64,000 nt of DNA. It comes from Zhihengliuella salsuginis (GTDB lineage: Bacteria; Actinomycetota; Actinomycetes; Actinomycetales; Micrococcaceae). This document shows, in pieces, positions 55,356 through 64,000 of the stretch (position 1 is its first letter; each line of letters opens with the position of its first letter). Under the pieces are notes generated by a model. The model saw nothing but the letters and a program-made list of their open reading frames with translations, made no database searches and had not been told where the DNA came from. Made by a program: the position numbers and the translations under genes. The stretch covers positions 1 to 64,000 of the forward strand of contig NZ_BMXK01000011.1 of NCBI RefSeq assembly GCF_014651715.1. The letters are read 5' to 3'.

Positions 55356-56642
55356 CTAGAGGACCGGGAGCGTCTCCAGGCCGCCGAGGTACGGGCGCAG
55401 CGCCTCCGGCACGGTCACCGAGCCGTCGGCGTTCTGGTGCTGCTCGAGGATCGCGACGATCCAGCGCGTCGTGGCCAGCGTGCCGTTCAGCGTGGCCACC
55501 GGCCGCGTCTTGCCCGGCTTGCCGACCGCGCCCACCTGGCGCTCGCGGATGTTCAGGCGGCGCGCCTGGAAGGTCGTGCAGTTCGACGTCGACGTCAGCT
55601 CCCGGTACTTGCCCTGCGTCGGGACCCAGGCCTCGCAGTCGAACTTGCGGGCCGCGCTCATGCCCAGGTCGCCGGCGGCCGTGTCGATCACGCGGTACGG
55701 CAGCCCGATCCGGCTCAGCATCTCCTCCTCCCAGGCGAGCATCCTGGCGTGCTCGGCCTCGGCGTTCTCCACGGAGGTGTAGATGAACATCTCGACCTTG
55801 TTGAACTGGTGCACCCGGATGATGCCGCGGGTGTCCTTGCCGGCCGACCCGGCCTCGCGGCGGTAGCAGGAGGACCAGCCGGCGTAGCGCTGCGGGCCGG
55901 CGGAGAGGTCCATGATCTCGTCGGCGTGGTAGCCGGCGAGGGCGACCTCGGACGTGCCGGTCAGGTACAGGTCGTCGCGCTCGAGGCGGTAGATCTCGTC
56001 GTCGTGCGCCACGTCGAAGCCCGTGCCCTGCATGGTCTCCGGGCGGACCAGGGTGGGGGTGATCATCGGCGTGAAGTCGTTCTGCAGGGCCAGGTCGAGC
56101 GCCATGTTCATCAGGGCGATCTCCAGGCGGGCGCCGACGCCCTTGAGGAAGTAGAAGCGGGAACCGGAGACCTTGGCGCCGCGCTCCATGTCGATCGCGC
56201 CGATGAGCTCGGCGATCTCCAAGTGGTCGCGCGGCTCGAAGCCGTCGGCGTCGAAGTCACGGGGCTCGCCGACGTGCTTGACGACGTTGAAGTCGTCCTC
56301 GCCGCCGGCCGGGACGCCCTCGGCGATCAGGTTCGGGAACGCGCGCTGCAGCCCGGTCAGCTCCTCCTGCGCCTCGTCAGCGGAGGCCTCGGCCGCCTTC
56401 ACCTGCGCGGCCAGCTCCTTGACCTCGGCCAGCAGCGCCTGCTTCTCCTCGCCCGCAGCCTGGGCGACCTTCTTGCCGAAGGCCTTCTGCTCGGCCCGCA
56501 GGGACTCGAAGGCGGCGATCGATTCGCGGCGGGAGGCGTCCGCCGCGACGATCCGGTCCACGAGGGACTCGTCCGCTCCACGGGCGCGCTGCGAGGCGCG
56601 GAATACGTCAGGATTCTCTACGAGCTCTTTTACGTCGATCAC
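55356..56642 (-). CDS. serS: Seryl-tRNA synthetase
   Basis: 428 residues, GTG start. N-terminal coiled-coil tRNA arm (about 30-105), then a class II core with [13 protein letters not shown], motif 2 ([32 protein letters not shown]) and motif 3 ([21 protein letters not shown]). Charges tRNA-Ser. TACGCT (56654-56649) ends 6 bp before the GTG, so the gene is probably leaderless. Divergent from diacylglycerol kinase with only 38 bp between them. Confidence 0.96.
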   Translation of the reverse strand: MIDVKELVENPDVFRASQRARGADESLVDRIVAADASRRESIAAFESLRAEQKAFGKKVAQAAGEEKQALLAEVKELAAQVKAAEASADEAQEELTGLQRAFPNLIAEGVPAGGEDDFNVVKHVGEPRDFDADGFEPRDHLEIAELIGAIDMERGAKVSGSRFYFLKGVGARLEIALMNMALDLALQNDFTPMITPTLVRPETMQGTGFDVAHDDEIYRLERDDLYLTGTSEVALAGYHADEIMDLSAGPQRYAGWSSCYRREAGSAGKDTRGIIRVHQFNKVEMFIYTSVENAEAEHARMLAWEEEMLSRIGLPYRVIDTAAGDLGMSAARKFDCEAWVPTQGKYRELTSTSNCTTFQARRLNIRERQVGAVGKPGKTRPVATLNGTLATTRWIVAILEQHQNADGSVTVPEALRPYLGGLETLPVL

Positions 56643-56680
56643 ACCTACAGCGTATCGAATGCGGCTACTCTGAGTGCACT

Positions 56681-57724
56681 ATGCAACTCGAGATCCTCGC
56701 CCTCCTCCTCGTCGTCGTCGCGGTCATCGTCGCCGTGGTGGCCCTCGTCTCCGTGCGCGCCCTCAGGTCGCGGCTCAGCCGCATCGAGGAAGTGGCCCCT
56801 GAAGCCGCCGCGCCGGGCGGCGGCGAGCGGATCGGCGTCGTGCTGAATCCCTCCAAAAAGGGCGCCGCGCTGGCCCTCGACGCGCTGAACACCGCGTGCT
56901 CGCACGCGGGCAAGCCGGCCCCCGCCGTCTACGAGACGACACCCGATGACCCCGGCTACGAGATGGCGCGGGCGGCGCTCGACGACGGGTGCACCACCGT
57001 GATGGCCGCCGGCGGCGACGGCACGGTGCGCGCCGTCGCCGAGGTGATGAGCGGGCGCGACGAGATCATGGCGCTGCTGCCGCTGGGCACGGGAAACCTG
57101 CTGGCCCGCAATCTGGACATCAACGTGGACGACAACGGCTCCTGGCTCGCGAGCGCCCTGTTCGGTTCCGTCCGGAAGATCGACGCCGCCCGGGTGCGCC
57201 TGGTCCGCGACGACGGGAGCGAGGAGACGAAGGAGTTCGCAGTCATCGCGGGCGTCGGCTTCGACGCGGAGATGATGGACGCGACCGACTCGGACCTGAA
57301 GGCGCGGCTCGGGGCAGTGGCCTACGCCGAGGCCGGCTTCCGGAAGATGCAGGGCACACGCCAGGCCGTGAGGATGCGCCTCGACGACGGCGACGTGCAG
57401 GAACTGAGGATCCGCTCGATCATGATCGCGAACTGCGGGAAGCTGCAGGGCGGGGTCCAGCTGGCGCCGGACGCGAAGATCGACGACGGGCTCCTGGACG
57501 TCGTGGTCATGAGCCCGCGCTCGCTCGCCGGATGGGGCTGGATCGCCCTCAAGGGCCTGGTCCGCCACCGCGGCCACGACCCGATCATCAACTTCGCGCA
57601 GTGCCGGAAGGTCTCGCTGATCTGCGACGAACCGATCGCCGCACAGCTCGACGGCGACACCGACGGCTACGTGCGCCAGCTCGACGTCGAGGTGCTGCCC
57701 GGCTCCTTGAACGTGCGCTGCTAG
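56681..57724 (+). CDS. Diacylglycerol/lipid kinase family protein
   Basis: 347 residues. An N-terminal membrane helix (about 4-26) is followed by a DAGK catalytic domain: VVLNPSKKGAALALDALNTAC, the nucleotide-binding AAGGDGTVRAVAEVM and PLGTGNLLARNL; the C-terminal half has DAKIDDGLLDVVVM and DEPIAAQLDGD. It phosphorylates diacylglycerol or a related lipid and feeds phosphatidate back to phospholipid synthesis. The set serS/DAGK/pheA is typical of the family. The last 4 bp overlap pheA. Confidence 0.92.
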   Translation: MQLEILALLLVVVAVIVAVVALVSVRALRSRLSRIEEVAPEAAAPGGGERIGVVLNPSKKGAALALDALNTACSHAGKPAPAVYETTPDDPGYEMARAALDDGCTTVMAAGGDGTVRAVAEVMSGRDEIMALLPLGTGNLLARNLDINVDDNGSWLASALFGSVRKIDAARVRLVRDDGSEETKEFAVIAGVGFDAEMMDATDSDLKARLGAVAYAEAGFRKMQGTRQAVRMRLDDGDVQELRIRSIMIANCGKLQGGVQLAPDAKIDDGLLDVVVMSPRSLAGWGWIALKGLVRHRGHDPIINFAQCRKVSLICDEPIAAQLDGDTDGYVRQLDVEVLPGSLNVRC

Positions 57725-58656
57725 AGCGCCCTGCCGCGGATCGACGCGATCCACTCGGCCGCGTCGGCGAACGCCGCGTCCGTGTTGTGCCGCTTGAGCG
57801 AGGGCGGGTCGATCTGCGACGGCCCGGCCGCCGGGTAGGAGCCCAGGAACCGCAGCTCCGGGCTGATCCGGTGCAGTCCGGCGAGCGCGTCCGCCATCCG
57901 GGCCTCGTCGATGTGCCCGTGGGTGTCGACGGAGAAGAAGTAGTTTCCGAGCCCCTTTCCGGTCGGGCGGGATTCGATCCGGGAGAGGTTCACGCCGCGG
58001 GCGGCGAACTGCTCGAGGATCTCCATCAGCCCGCCCGGCCGGTCCTCGGGCAGCGGGATCACGATCGTCGTCTTGTCGCTGCCGGTCGGGCGCGGGATCG
58101 CCCCCGGGCGGTGGACCAGCACGAAGCGGGTGACCGCGCCGGCGTTGTCCTCGATCGCGTTGCGCAGCACCTTCAGCGGGTTCTGCTCGGCGACGAGCGG
58201 CGAGCAGATGGCGGCGTCGACGTCCGGGTCGCCGTCCAGGATCGCCATGGCGCCGGCTGCCGTGGAGGAGGCGGGCACGAATTCGGCCGCCGGCATGTTC
58301 GCGTCCGCCCATCCGCGGCACTGCGCCCACGCGTGGCCGTGGGTAGCGACCGTCCTGATCTGCTCCAGCTCCTCGATCCCGTCGCGCACGATGAGGTCGA
58401 AGGTGATCGGCACGAGCGCCTCGGCGACGATCTGCAGGCTGCCGCCCGTCGCGATCGCGTCGAGCGTCGCCGAGACGCCGCCCTCGACGGAGTTCTCGAT
58501 CGGCACCATCGCCGCGTCGGCCTCGCCCGTGCGCACGCGCTCCAACGCGTTGTTCACGCTGGTGGCCGGAACCCGCTCCGCGTCGCCCGCGCCGGGAACC
58601 TGCAGCAGCGCGGATTCGGTGAAGGTGCCCGCCGGGCCCAGATACGTGTAGATCAT
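57721..58656 (-). CDS. pheA: Prephenate dehydratase
   Basis: 311 residues. Converts prephenate to phenylpyruvate for phenylalanine synthesis. Catalytic-domain motifs: YLGPAGTFTESALLQV at the start, VPIENSVEGGVSATLDAI, and the TRF motif in GAVTRFVLVHR. The C-terminal ACT domain (KTTIVIPLPEDRPGGLMEILEQFAARGVNLSRIESRPTGK) holds the GALV/ESRP-type phenylalanine feedback site (here with ESRP). Cytoplasmic. A rhodanese gene lies 37 bp upstream. Confidence 0.95.
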   Translation of the reverse strand: MIYTYLGPAGTFTESALLQVPGAGDAERVPATSVNNALERVRTGEADAAMVPIENSVEGGVSATLDAIATGGSLQIVAEALVPITFDLIVRDGIEELEQIRTVATHGHAWAQCRGWADANMPAAEFVPASSTAAGAMAILDGDPDVDAAICSPLVAEQNPLKVLRNAIEDNAGAVTRFVLVHRPGAIPRPTGSDKTTIVIPLPEDRPGGLMEILEQFAARGVNLSRIESRPTGKGLGNYFFSVDTHGHIDEARMADALAGLHRISPELRFLGSYPAAGPSQIDPPSLKRHNTDAAFADAAEWIASIRGRAL

Positions 58657-58693
58657 GTGGTCGCTTTCGTGGGCCGGTCACCCGGCGGTGGGG

Positions 58694-59020
58694 CTAGCGG
58701 ATAGTGGGCTCTTCGCCGTTCTCGCTGGTCAGGGGGAGGCCTGCCTCGAGCCAGGCGCCGGACCCGCCGGCCACGTTGAAGGCGGTGTAGCCGTTGGCGG
58801 TGAGGAACGCGGCGACCTGCGCCGAACGCCCGCCGGTCCGGCAGATCACGTAGGTGTCGTCGTCGGGGTCCAGGTCGTCGAGGCGCTCCGGGACCTCGTT
58901 CATGGGGATGTGGGTGGCGCCGGTGGCGTGGCCGGCCTCCCACTCGTAGGCCTCGCGCACGTCGAGCACCTTGGCCCCCTCCGGGACCTCGTTCACCTCG
59001 ACCGTCTCGAAATCGCTCAT
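58694..59020 (-). CDS. Single-domain rhodanese-like protein
   Basis: 108 residues. VLDVREAYEWEAGHATGATHIPMNEVPERL and the active-site loop VICRTGGRSAQVAAFL with the catalytic Cys. Such small rhodaneses carry sulfur from thiosulfate or persulfides to acceptors. It lies just upstream of pheA on the same strand and may be cotranscribed. GGAGGCC precedes the ATG. Confidence 0.93.
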   Translation of the reverse strand: MSDFETVEVNEVPEGAKVLDVREAYEWEAGHATGATHIPMNEVPERLDDLDPDDDTYVICRTGGRSAQVAAFLTANGYTAFNVAGGSGAWLEAGLPLTSENGEEPTIR

Positions 59021-59163
59021 CTCGGCCTCCTCGTCCTCGTTGTCGCCGCGGCGGCCCGCGGCGGTGGTTTCGTCGCCCCCAGCCTATAGCGGGTGGGCCG
59101 CCGCGGGCGGAAGGTTTACGCTCGCAGTGGAGACCTGACCGCGCGCAAGGAGACGGGGAGAAC

Positions 59164-60723
59164 ATGCACATCGAGGAATACACCGTGCGCCAGCTGCGCG
59201 AAACCATCCTGTCGGGCGAGCTGTCCGCGCGCGAGGCCGCGGCCGCGCACCTGGACCGCATCGCGGACGCGGACGCCGGCCTGGGGGCGTTCGTGAAGGT
59301 CACCGCGGACCAGGCCATGACGACGGCGGCGGGTCTCGACCGTTCATGGGCGGCCGCCGGCGCGGGGTCCCGCCGCGCCCGGCTCGGCGCCCTGCACGGG
59401 GTCCCGGTGGCGTGGAAGGACCTGTGGGACGTCGTCGGGGTGCCCACGATGCGCGGGACCGCGGCGTTCGAGCCGGCGGTCGCCGACGCGAACTCGGCCG
59501 TCGTCAGCCAGGTGCACGCCCACGGGGCGGTGAGCCTCGGCAAGACGCAGGTCCCCGAGTTCGGGCTCGCCTGCTACTCGGAGAACCTCGTCTCCCCTCC
59601 CTCGCGGAACCCGCTGGATCCGGCCCTGACCTCGGGCGGTTCGAGCGGTGGAAGCGCCGCGGCGGTCGCCGCCGGCATGCTGCCGGGTGCGATCGGCTCC
59701 GATGCGGGCGGCAGCATCCGGATCCCGGCCTCCGCGTGCGGACTGGTCGGGCTGAAACCGGGCTACGGCGTCGTGCCGGCCGACCTGCAGGCGGCGCGCG
59801 CCCTGGACCCCGGCGCCGAAATGCGGGCGGGCGCGTTCCACGTGACCCGCACGAACGCGCCGCGCATGGCGGTCTCCGGTCCGATCGCGCACGACGCCGC
59901 CGACGCGGGCGCCCTGTTCGACGCGCTCATGGGCTCGACCCGCCCCGGCGGCGCGGGCCGCTTCGAGGAGGCGGCGCTCTCCCGCGACCCGGGCCGCTTC
60001 GCCCCGACGCCGCGCGCGTCCGGCGGCCGGAGCGGGGCCGGACCCCAGCCCGGGCGCCCCCTGCGCGTGGGCATCTCGACGGCGAGCCCGTTCGAGTCCG
60101 TCTATCCGATCTCGATCTCCGCCGAGGCCCGCGCGGCGCTCGACGCCGCCGTCGCGGCACTGGGGGCGGCCGGCCACCGCGTCGAGGAGGCGGACCTGTC
60201 CTACGATCCCCGCTACGGCGACTCCTTCTACACCACCTGGACCTCGGGGCTGGCCGACATCCCGCTCCGCGACGGGGCCGAGGAGCGGCTGGGCGTGCTC
60301 GCCCGCGATTTCCGGGCCGCCGCGCTCGCCCGCGACGAGGCGACCATCCTCTCGGCCGCGAACATCCTGCTGGACATCGCCCGCGACTTCCGCACCCAGT
60401 GGGGCGCGTACGACGTCGTGCTGACGCCGGCGATGGCGACGACGCCCCCGCCCGTGGGCTACTTCACGGGGGATCCTCAGGACCCGCACGACGGAGCGAC
60501 CGATTACCGCCTCCAGTGCCAGTACACGCCCTTCACGTCGATGGTGAACGTGAGCCAGCTGCCGGCCATCGCCATCCCCACGCTGACCACCGAAAACGGG
60601 CTGTCGATGGGGGTCCAGATGATCGGTCGGGCGGGCTCCGAGGCGCAATTGCTGGCGCTGGCGGGCCAGCTGGTGCCGTACTTCGACACCTCCCCGTCTT
60701 CTCCGTCGATCGAGTTCGCATGA
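59164..60723 (+). CDS. Amidase signature family enzyme
   Basis: 519 residues. The Ser-cisSer-Lys triad is readable: Lys85 in PVAWKDLWDVVG, Ser160 in TSGGSSGGSAAAVAAG and Ser184 in GSDAGGSIRIPAS, with the standard 24-residue spacing. Family members hydrolyse amides, or act as GatA in tRNA amidation; lack of gatB/gatC neighbours and an unusual Gly/Pro-rich insert near residues 275-300 point to a stand-alone amidase. The next gene overlaps its stop by 4 bp. Confidence 0.9.
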   Translation: MHIEEYTVRQLRETILSGELSAREAAAAHLDRIADADAGLGAFVKVTADQAMTTAAGLDRSWAAAGAGSRRARLGALHGVPVAWKDLWDVVGVPTMRGTAAFEPAVADANSAVVSQVHAHGAVSLGKTQVPEFGLACYSENLVSPPSRNPLDPALTSGGSSGGSAAAVAAGMLPGAIGSDAGGSIRIPASACGLVGLKPGYGVVPADLQAARALDPGAEMRAGAFHVTRTNAPRMAVSGPIAHDAADAGALFDALMGSTRPGGAGRFEEAALSRDPGRFAPTPRASGGRSGAGPQPGRPLRVGISTASPFESVYPISISAEARAALDAAVAALGAAGHRVEEADLSYDPRYGDSFYTTWTSGLADIPLRDGAEERLGVLARDFRAAALARDEATILSAANILLDIARDFRTQWGAYDVVLTPAMATTPPPVGYFTGDPQDPHDGATDYRLQCQYTPFTSMVNVSQLPAIAIPTLTTENGLSMGVQMIGRAGSEAQLLALAGQLVPYFDTSPSSPSIEFA

Positions 60724-61448
60724 ACGGGGAATCGAACAGCGAACCGGGTCCCCGGGGCCTGAGCGACGTGTACCCCGACGGGTCGGGCTACTGGGCGCCG
60801 TCACCGGACGCGGTCAAACCGCGCGTCCCCGACTGGATGGAACGGCCGGCACTCGACCCCGGCCGCGCCGCGCATCGGGACCGCCCACCGCTTCGGCGCC
60901 CCACCGCCCACAGCCACGTGGTGGGTTTCGGCGCGTGGTGCGAACTCGAAGCACCACCCCGGTTCCTGGACGCCGCCGGCCGACCCGAGCAGGGCCCGGC
61001 CGACGACTCGCTGAGCGTCTCGATCCTGGTGTTCTGCCGGCTCGACGACGGGCGCGCGGTCCTGGTTGCCGAGCGCGGGTTCACCGTGTCGGCGATCCGG
61101 GTGGCGCGCCCGCGTCCGCCCGTTGAATCCGCCGGACAGGAGGAGCACGACGCTGCAGTGGCACCGCCGTCCACCGGGCGCAGGCTGCGCGGCCGCATGT
61201 CGCCCGCGCAGATCGAAGAGGACGTGCGCGCCTGCCTCCAGCCGGACGAACCGCCCGAAGACGACCCGGACACGGATTCCGCCCGGTTGGACGACGAGCT
61301 CGCGTACGACGACTTCGCCTGGGAGGCCCGCGGGCGCGGCCTGGACGTCACCGCAGATGCCCTGCGGGGCATGGACTTCACGGTGGAGCTGAGCCCGCGT
61401 CTGCGCGAGTGGGCCAGCGAGTCCGGCACGGCGCCGTCGTCCGGCTGA
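60720..61448 (+). CDS. Hypothetical protein coupled to the amidase
   Basis: 242 residues; ATG overlaps the amidase TGA (ATGA). It starts with a polar region containing LSDVYPDGSGYWAPSPDAVKP, then a possible beta-rich domain (SHVVGFGAWCELEAPPRFL; SVSILVFCRLDDGRAVLVAERGFTV) and an acidic, disordered C-terminal third. No signal peptide or membrane segment. No family recognised. Tight coupling suggests a role tied to the amidase reaction. Confidence 0.65.
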   Translation: MNGESNSEPGPRGLSDVYPDGSGYWAPSPDAVKPRVPDWMERPALDPGRAAHRDRPPLRRPTAHSHVVGFGAWCELEAPPRFLDAAGRPEQGPADDSLSVSILVFCRLDDGRAVLVAERGFTVSAIRVARPRPPVESAGQEEHDAAVAPPSTGRRLRGRMSPAQIEEDVRACLQPDEPPEDDPDTDSARLDDELAYDDFAWEARGRGLDVTADALRGMDFTVELSPRLREWASESGTAPSSG

Positions 61449-61590
61449 CGGTTGCGTCGGCCGGCGCGGCTCGTCGGCATCCCCGCTCCTCTCGATCTCC
61501 CGGCAGATCAGGATCTGAGGGGCCCGGAATCGAGCAGCAATCCAGCAAAATCCATCACAACTTCGAGCCCCCGCACACCGCACGCGACAC

Positions 61591-61606
61591 TGTGAGTCAG
61601 ATCACT
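61591..61606. promoter_or_regulatory. CRP/GlxR-type operator upstream of the peptide transporter
   Basis: TGTGAGTCAGATCACT fits TGTGA-N6-TCACA with one mismatch and ends about 40 bp before the transporter ATG. A possible -10 box CATATT (61625-61630) lies 18 bp downstream of the site's end. 14 of 16 positions match the site before pectate lyase. Confidence 0.65.
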
Positions 61607-61647
61607 TAAGTATGCCCTACGTCGCATATTGGCGTTTCATTGTGTGA

Positions 61648-63117
61648 ATGACCACTACACACAACCCGTCTACCCCCGCGGGTAAGAAAGCTGAGGAGAC
61701 GTTCTTCGGGCACCCCCGGATGCTGTTCAACCTGTTCACGGTTGAACTGTGGGAACGCTTCTCCTTCTACGGAATGCAGGCCATTCTGGCCTACTACATG
61801 TACTACGAGGTCTCCCAGGGCGGCCTCGCACTGGACCAGGGTCTTGCTCTGAGCCTGGTCGGCGCCTACGGCGGCGGCGTCTACCTCAGCACGATCCTCT
61901 CCGCGTGGATCGCGGACCGCGTGCTCGGCTCCGAGCGCGTCCTCTTCTCCTCCGCCATCGTCGTCATGGCCGGCCACGTCGCACTGGCGGTGCTCCCGGG
62001 CACCATCGGCCTGGCCGCCGGCCTGATCCTCGTGGCCCTCGGCTCCGGCGGCGTGAAGGCGGCCTCCGGCTCGCTCGTCGGCTCGCTCTACGCCCGCGAG
62101 GACAACCGCCGCGACGCCGGCTTCTCTATCTTCTACATGGGCGTGAACATCGGCGGCCTCCTCGGCCCGCTGCTCACCGGCTTCCTGCAGACCCGCGTCG
62201 GCTTCCACTTCGGCTTCGGCGCCGCCGCCGTCGGCATGGCCATCGGCCTGGCGATCTACGCCAGCGGCCGGAAGAAGCTGCCCGCTGCCGCCCAGCAGAT
62301 CGCGAACCCGCTGCCGGCCCCGCAGCGCAAGAAGTACACGTGGGGCACTCTCGCCGCCCTGGCGGTCATCATCGCGCTCCTGGCCTCCGGCGTCGTGAAC
62401 GCGGACAACCTGGCCAACACCATGGCCGGAGCGGCCGTCATCGCCTCGGCGATCTACTTCGTCGTCATCCTGCGCTCCAAGAAGGTCGACGCCACGGAGC
62501 GCAAGCGCGTCACGGCGTTCATCCCGCTGTACATCGCCTCGGCCGCCTTCTGGGCCCTGTTCCAGCAGCAGTTCACGTTCATCGCCGTGTACTCGGACAA
62601 GCGCCTGGACCGCACCCTGTTCGGCTGGGAGATGCCGGCCAGCTGGGTCCAGTCGATCAACCCGGTCTTCATCATCATCTTCGCGGCCGTGTTCGCGGCG
62701 ATGTGGACGAAGATGGGCGACCGCCAGCCGTCGACCCCGCTGAAGTTCGGCGCGGCGCTGGTCATCATCGGCATCGCCTACCTGGTGTTCATCCCGCTGG
62801 AGTCGCTGGACAAGACACCGCTGCTGGCCCTGGCCGGCATCCTGCTGCTGTGCACGTGGGCGGAGCTGTTCCTCAGCCCGATCGGCCTGTCCGTGGCGAC
62901 CAAGCTCGCCCCGGTCGCGTTCACCACGCAGATGCTCGCCCTGTTCTACCTGTCGATCTCGCTGGGCACCACGCTCGCGGGCATCCTGGCCGGCTTCTAC
63001 ACGGAGGGCAACGAGATCCCGTACTTCCTGGCGCTCGGCGGCACGTCGATCGTCCTGGGCGTCGCCCTCGCCGCCGCGACCCCCGGCATCAAGAAGCTGA
63101 TGTCCGGCGTGAAGTAG
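61648..63117 (+). CDS. POT family proton-coupled peptide transporter (DtpT-like)
   Basis: 489 residues, about 14 helices. Family motifs: FTVELWERFSFYGMQAILAYYM (the ExxER(F) proton site in helix 1), GAYGGGVYLSTILSAWIADRVLGSERVL and the later FAPVAFTTQM-like segment (KLAPVAFTTQMLALFY). Imports di- and tripeptides with protons. A CRP-like site lies upstream and a strong hairpin terminator follows. No ribosome binding site is obvious in front of the ATG; an inverted repeat TCATT-N5-AATGA spans the start. Confidence 0.94.
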   Translation: MTTTHNPSTPAGKKAEETFFGHPRMLFNLFTVELWERFSFYGMQAILAYYMYYEVSQGGLALDQGLALSLVGAYGGGVYLSTILSAWIADRVLGSERVLFSSAIVVMAGHVALAVLPGTIGLAAGLILVALGSGGVKAASGSLVGSLYAREDNRRDAGFSIFYMGVNIGGLLGPLLTGFLQTRVGFHFGFGAAAVGMAIGLAIYASGRKKLPAAAQQIANPLPAPQRKKYTWGTLAALAVIIALLASGVVNADNLANTMAGAAVIASAIYFVVILRSKKVDATERKRVTAFIPLYIASAAFWALFQQQFTFIAVYSDKRLDRTLFGWEMPASWVQSINPVFIIIFAAVFAAMWTKMGDRQPSTPLKFGAALVIIGIAYLVFIPLESLDKTPLLALAGILLLCTWAELFLSPIGLSVATKLAPVAFTTQMLALFYLSISLGTTLAGILAGFYTEGNEIPYFLALGGTSIVLGVALAAATPGIKKLMSGVK

Positions 63118-63147
63118 GCAGCACCGCCTCTGTCTTCAGGCAGTACG

Positions 63148-63189
63148 ACGGCGCCGCGCCCGTTCCGCAAGAACCGGGTGCGGCGCCGT
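63148..63189 (+). terminator. Terminator of the peptide transporter gene
   Basis: ACGGCGCCGC-GCCCG and CGGGT-GCGGCGCCGT (63148-63162 and 63175-63189) form a 15-bp stem with one G-T pair, followed by TCGTCT. It lies 30 bp after the stop. Confidence 0.7.
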
Positions 63190-63232
63190 TCGTCTATGTC
63201 CCTCGGCACGCAGTGCGGGCCTCGGCGAACCG

Positions 63233-63261
63233 TTGTCTGCGATACATGGTGCTGCTACGTT
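63233..63261 (+). promoter_or_regulatory. Promoter of the downstream lipoprotein gene
   Basis: -35 TTGTCT (63233-63238), 17 bp, -10 TACGTT (63256-63261). The predicted leader to the ATG at 63308 is about 40 nt and ends in a GGGGG-rich ribosome binding site. The heptamer CGTTGTC occurs twice, at 63231 and 63258. Confidence 0.55.
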
Positions 63262-63307
63262 GTCGGCAGACGAAGGTCCACCAAGGTCTGCATTCGGGGG
63301 GATTCTG

Positions 63308-63787
63308 ATGAAGACGGCCAGACGATGGAGAATCGCCGGGGCGGCCGCGGTCCTCGCGGTCGGCAGTACAGCGTTGGCCGGATGCTCTGGCCCGACGTAC
63401 GACGACGCGTCGGAAATCGTCCCATCCTTCGCCGGAGAGCAAGCTGCGAAGGATCACCTGCCGGAGCCGGCGGACACCTTCATCCCCGAGGACATGGATC
63501 CCGCGAAAACGCGGCTCGTGGGACAGTCGGCCGACCTCCAGTACTTTGCCGCCCCGCTGGGCGATGAGGAGATCTGCCTCATCCCGGTCAATGGCCAGGG
63601 CGACGCCACCATGATGGGTTGCACGTCCGTGGACGGATTCGGGGGCCTCCGCGTGGCGAATGGCGACAAGACCGAGGAAGCATGGCTCGTGGCAACATCC
63701 GAGGCGCAGGAAATCCTGAGCGGCGTCGATCAGAGCCAGTGGGAGCAGAAGTCCCCCAATCTCCTCGTGAAGAACGCCCCCGAATAG
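63308..63787 (+). CDS. Small lipoprotein of unknown function
   Basis: 159 residues from the ATG at 63308. MKTARRWRIAG, a hydrophobic stretch and the lipobox ALAGC (about residues 22-26) indicate a lipid-anchored surface protein. The mature part has two cysteines (EEICLIPV and MMGCTSVDG) that could form a disulfide. No family recognised. It is likely monocistronic, with its own promoter. Confidence 0.78.
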   Translation: MKTARRWRIAGAAAVLAVGSTALAGCSGPTYDDASEIVPSFAGEQAAKDHLPEPADTFIPEDMDPAKTRLVGQSADLQYFAAPLGDEEICLIPVNGQGDATMMGCTSVDGFGGLRVANGDKTEEAWLVATSEAQEILSGVDQSQWEQKSPNLLVKNAPE

Positions 63788-63940
63788 GACTTTCAGGCCC
63801 CGGCGACCTGCAGCCGGCCCCGAGGCGGCGGGGCTCGCCCATTCCGCAAGTCCCCGCCGATAAGGTGGTGCACCGCGCCGGAAGGCATTTCGCCTGGTCG
63901 GCCCCTTGTTCCATCTCGATCTCCCGGAGGCTGTCCAACC

Positions 63941-64000
63941 GTGACCGCACGCCGCACCACCCGCCTGCTCGCCGCCCTGGCCGGCGGCGCCGTCGTCCTC
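63941..64000 (+). CDS. Exported protein, N-terminal fragment cut by the window end
   Basis: A GTG at 63941 preceded by GGAGG (ten bases upstream) opens a frame of 20 codons to the window edge: VTARRTTRLLAALAGG and on. The Arg-rich start followed by a hydrophobic run looks like a signal peptide. Identity of the protein cannot be told. Confidence 0.5.
   Translation, partial: MTARRTTRLLAALAGGAVVL

Overview
The window is high-GC DNA (about 70 % G+C by eye) with GTG and TTG starts, -10 boxes of the TANNNT type and many apparently leaderless genes. Gene content and order point to an actinobacterium, most likely a member of the Micrococcaceae (Arthrobacter/Kocuria/Micrococcus relatives); genus and species cannot be fixed from sequence alone. 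The cluster folE-folP-folB-folK-DUF3180-PH-PH-DUF2520-panC, the set hpt-tilS-zincin-dacB with divergent ppa, and the set serS-diacylglycerol kinase-pheA are chromosomal core blocks of that family. No transposase, integrase, CRISPR array or tRNA gene was found.

Layout. (1) 1-514, minus strand: what looks like the promoter and leader of an rRNA operon whose 16S gene lies left of the window. (2) 515-9941, minus strand: panC, a DUF2520 Rossmann protein, two bacterial PH-domain membrane proteins, DUF3180, the folate genes folK/folB/folP/folE, then ftsH. (3) 10173-27610: an accessory stretch inserted between ftsH and hpt, genes that usually sit close together. It holds a GAF/PucR-type regulator with an alcohol dehydrogenase and a permease; hxlAB (formaldehyde fixation by the ribulose monophosphate route) with a divergent kinase-like LuxR regulator; tetR plus a drug efflux pump; a BCCT transporter; a thioesterase; a secreted pectin-degrading pair; a LysE exporter with an Lrp regulator; and a DUF2975/XRE pair. 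(4) 27825-33724: core block hpt, tilS, zincin, lipoprotein, dacB, ppa. (5) 33839-46792: mixed accessory genes: an HTH/nucleotidyltransferase pair resembling a toxin-antitoxin module, a MocR regulator between two yczE-like genes (the second broken by an in-frame TGA), DUF488, a CmtR-like sensor with a cation efflux protein, a SatD-like protein, an arylsulfotransferase-like lipoprotein, a TipA-like MerR regulator, a Cof-type phosphatase and a secreted choice-of-anchor I protein. (6) 46806-55256: a putrescine/GABA catabolic cluster (gabT, aldehyde dehydrogenase, putrescine oxidase, universal stress protein, amino acid/polyamine permease) with a divergent PucR regulator. (7) 55356-64000: serS, diacylglycerol kinase, pheA, rhodanese, amidase plus an unknown partner, a POT peptide transporter, a lipoprotein and the first 20 codons of another exported protein.

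How the parts work together. The putrescine cluster encodes a complete inferred route: uptake, oxidation to 4-aminobutanal, dehydrogenation and transamination to succinate semialdehyde. The pectin pair combines polygalacturonate cleavage with removal of acetyl and methyl groups by one two-domain esterase. A near-perfect CRP/GlxR-type site lies upstream of the pectate lyase, and a second, 14/16 identical, lies upstream of the peptide transporter, which suggests shared nutrient control. Several regulators (TetR, MerR/TipA, CmtR-like ArsR, MocR, XRE/DUF2975, the HTH antitoxin) have inverted repeats placed on their own promoters.
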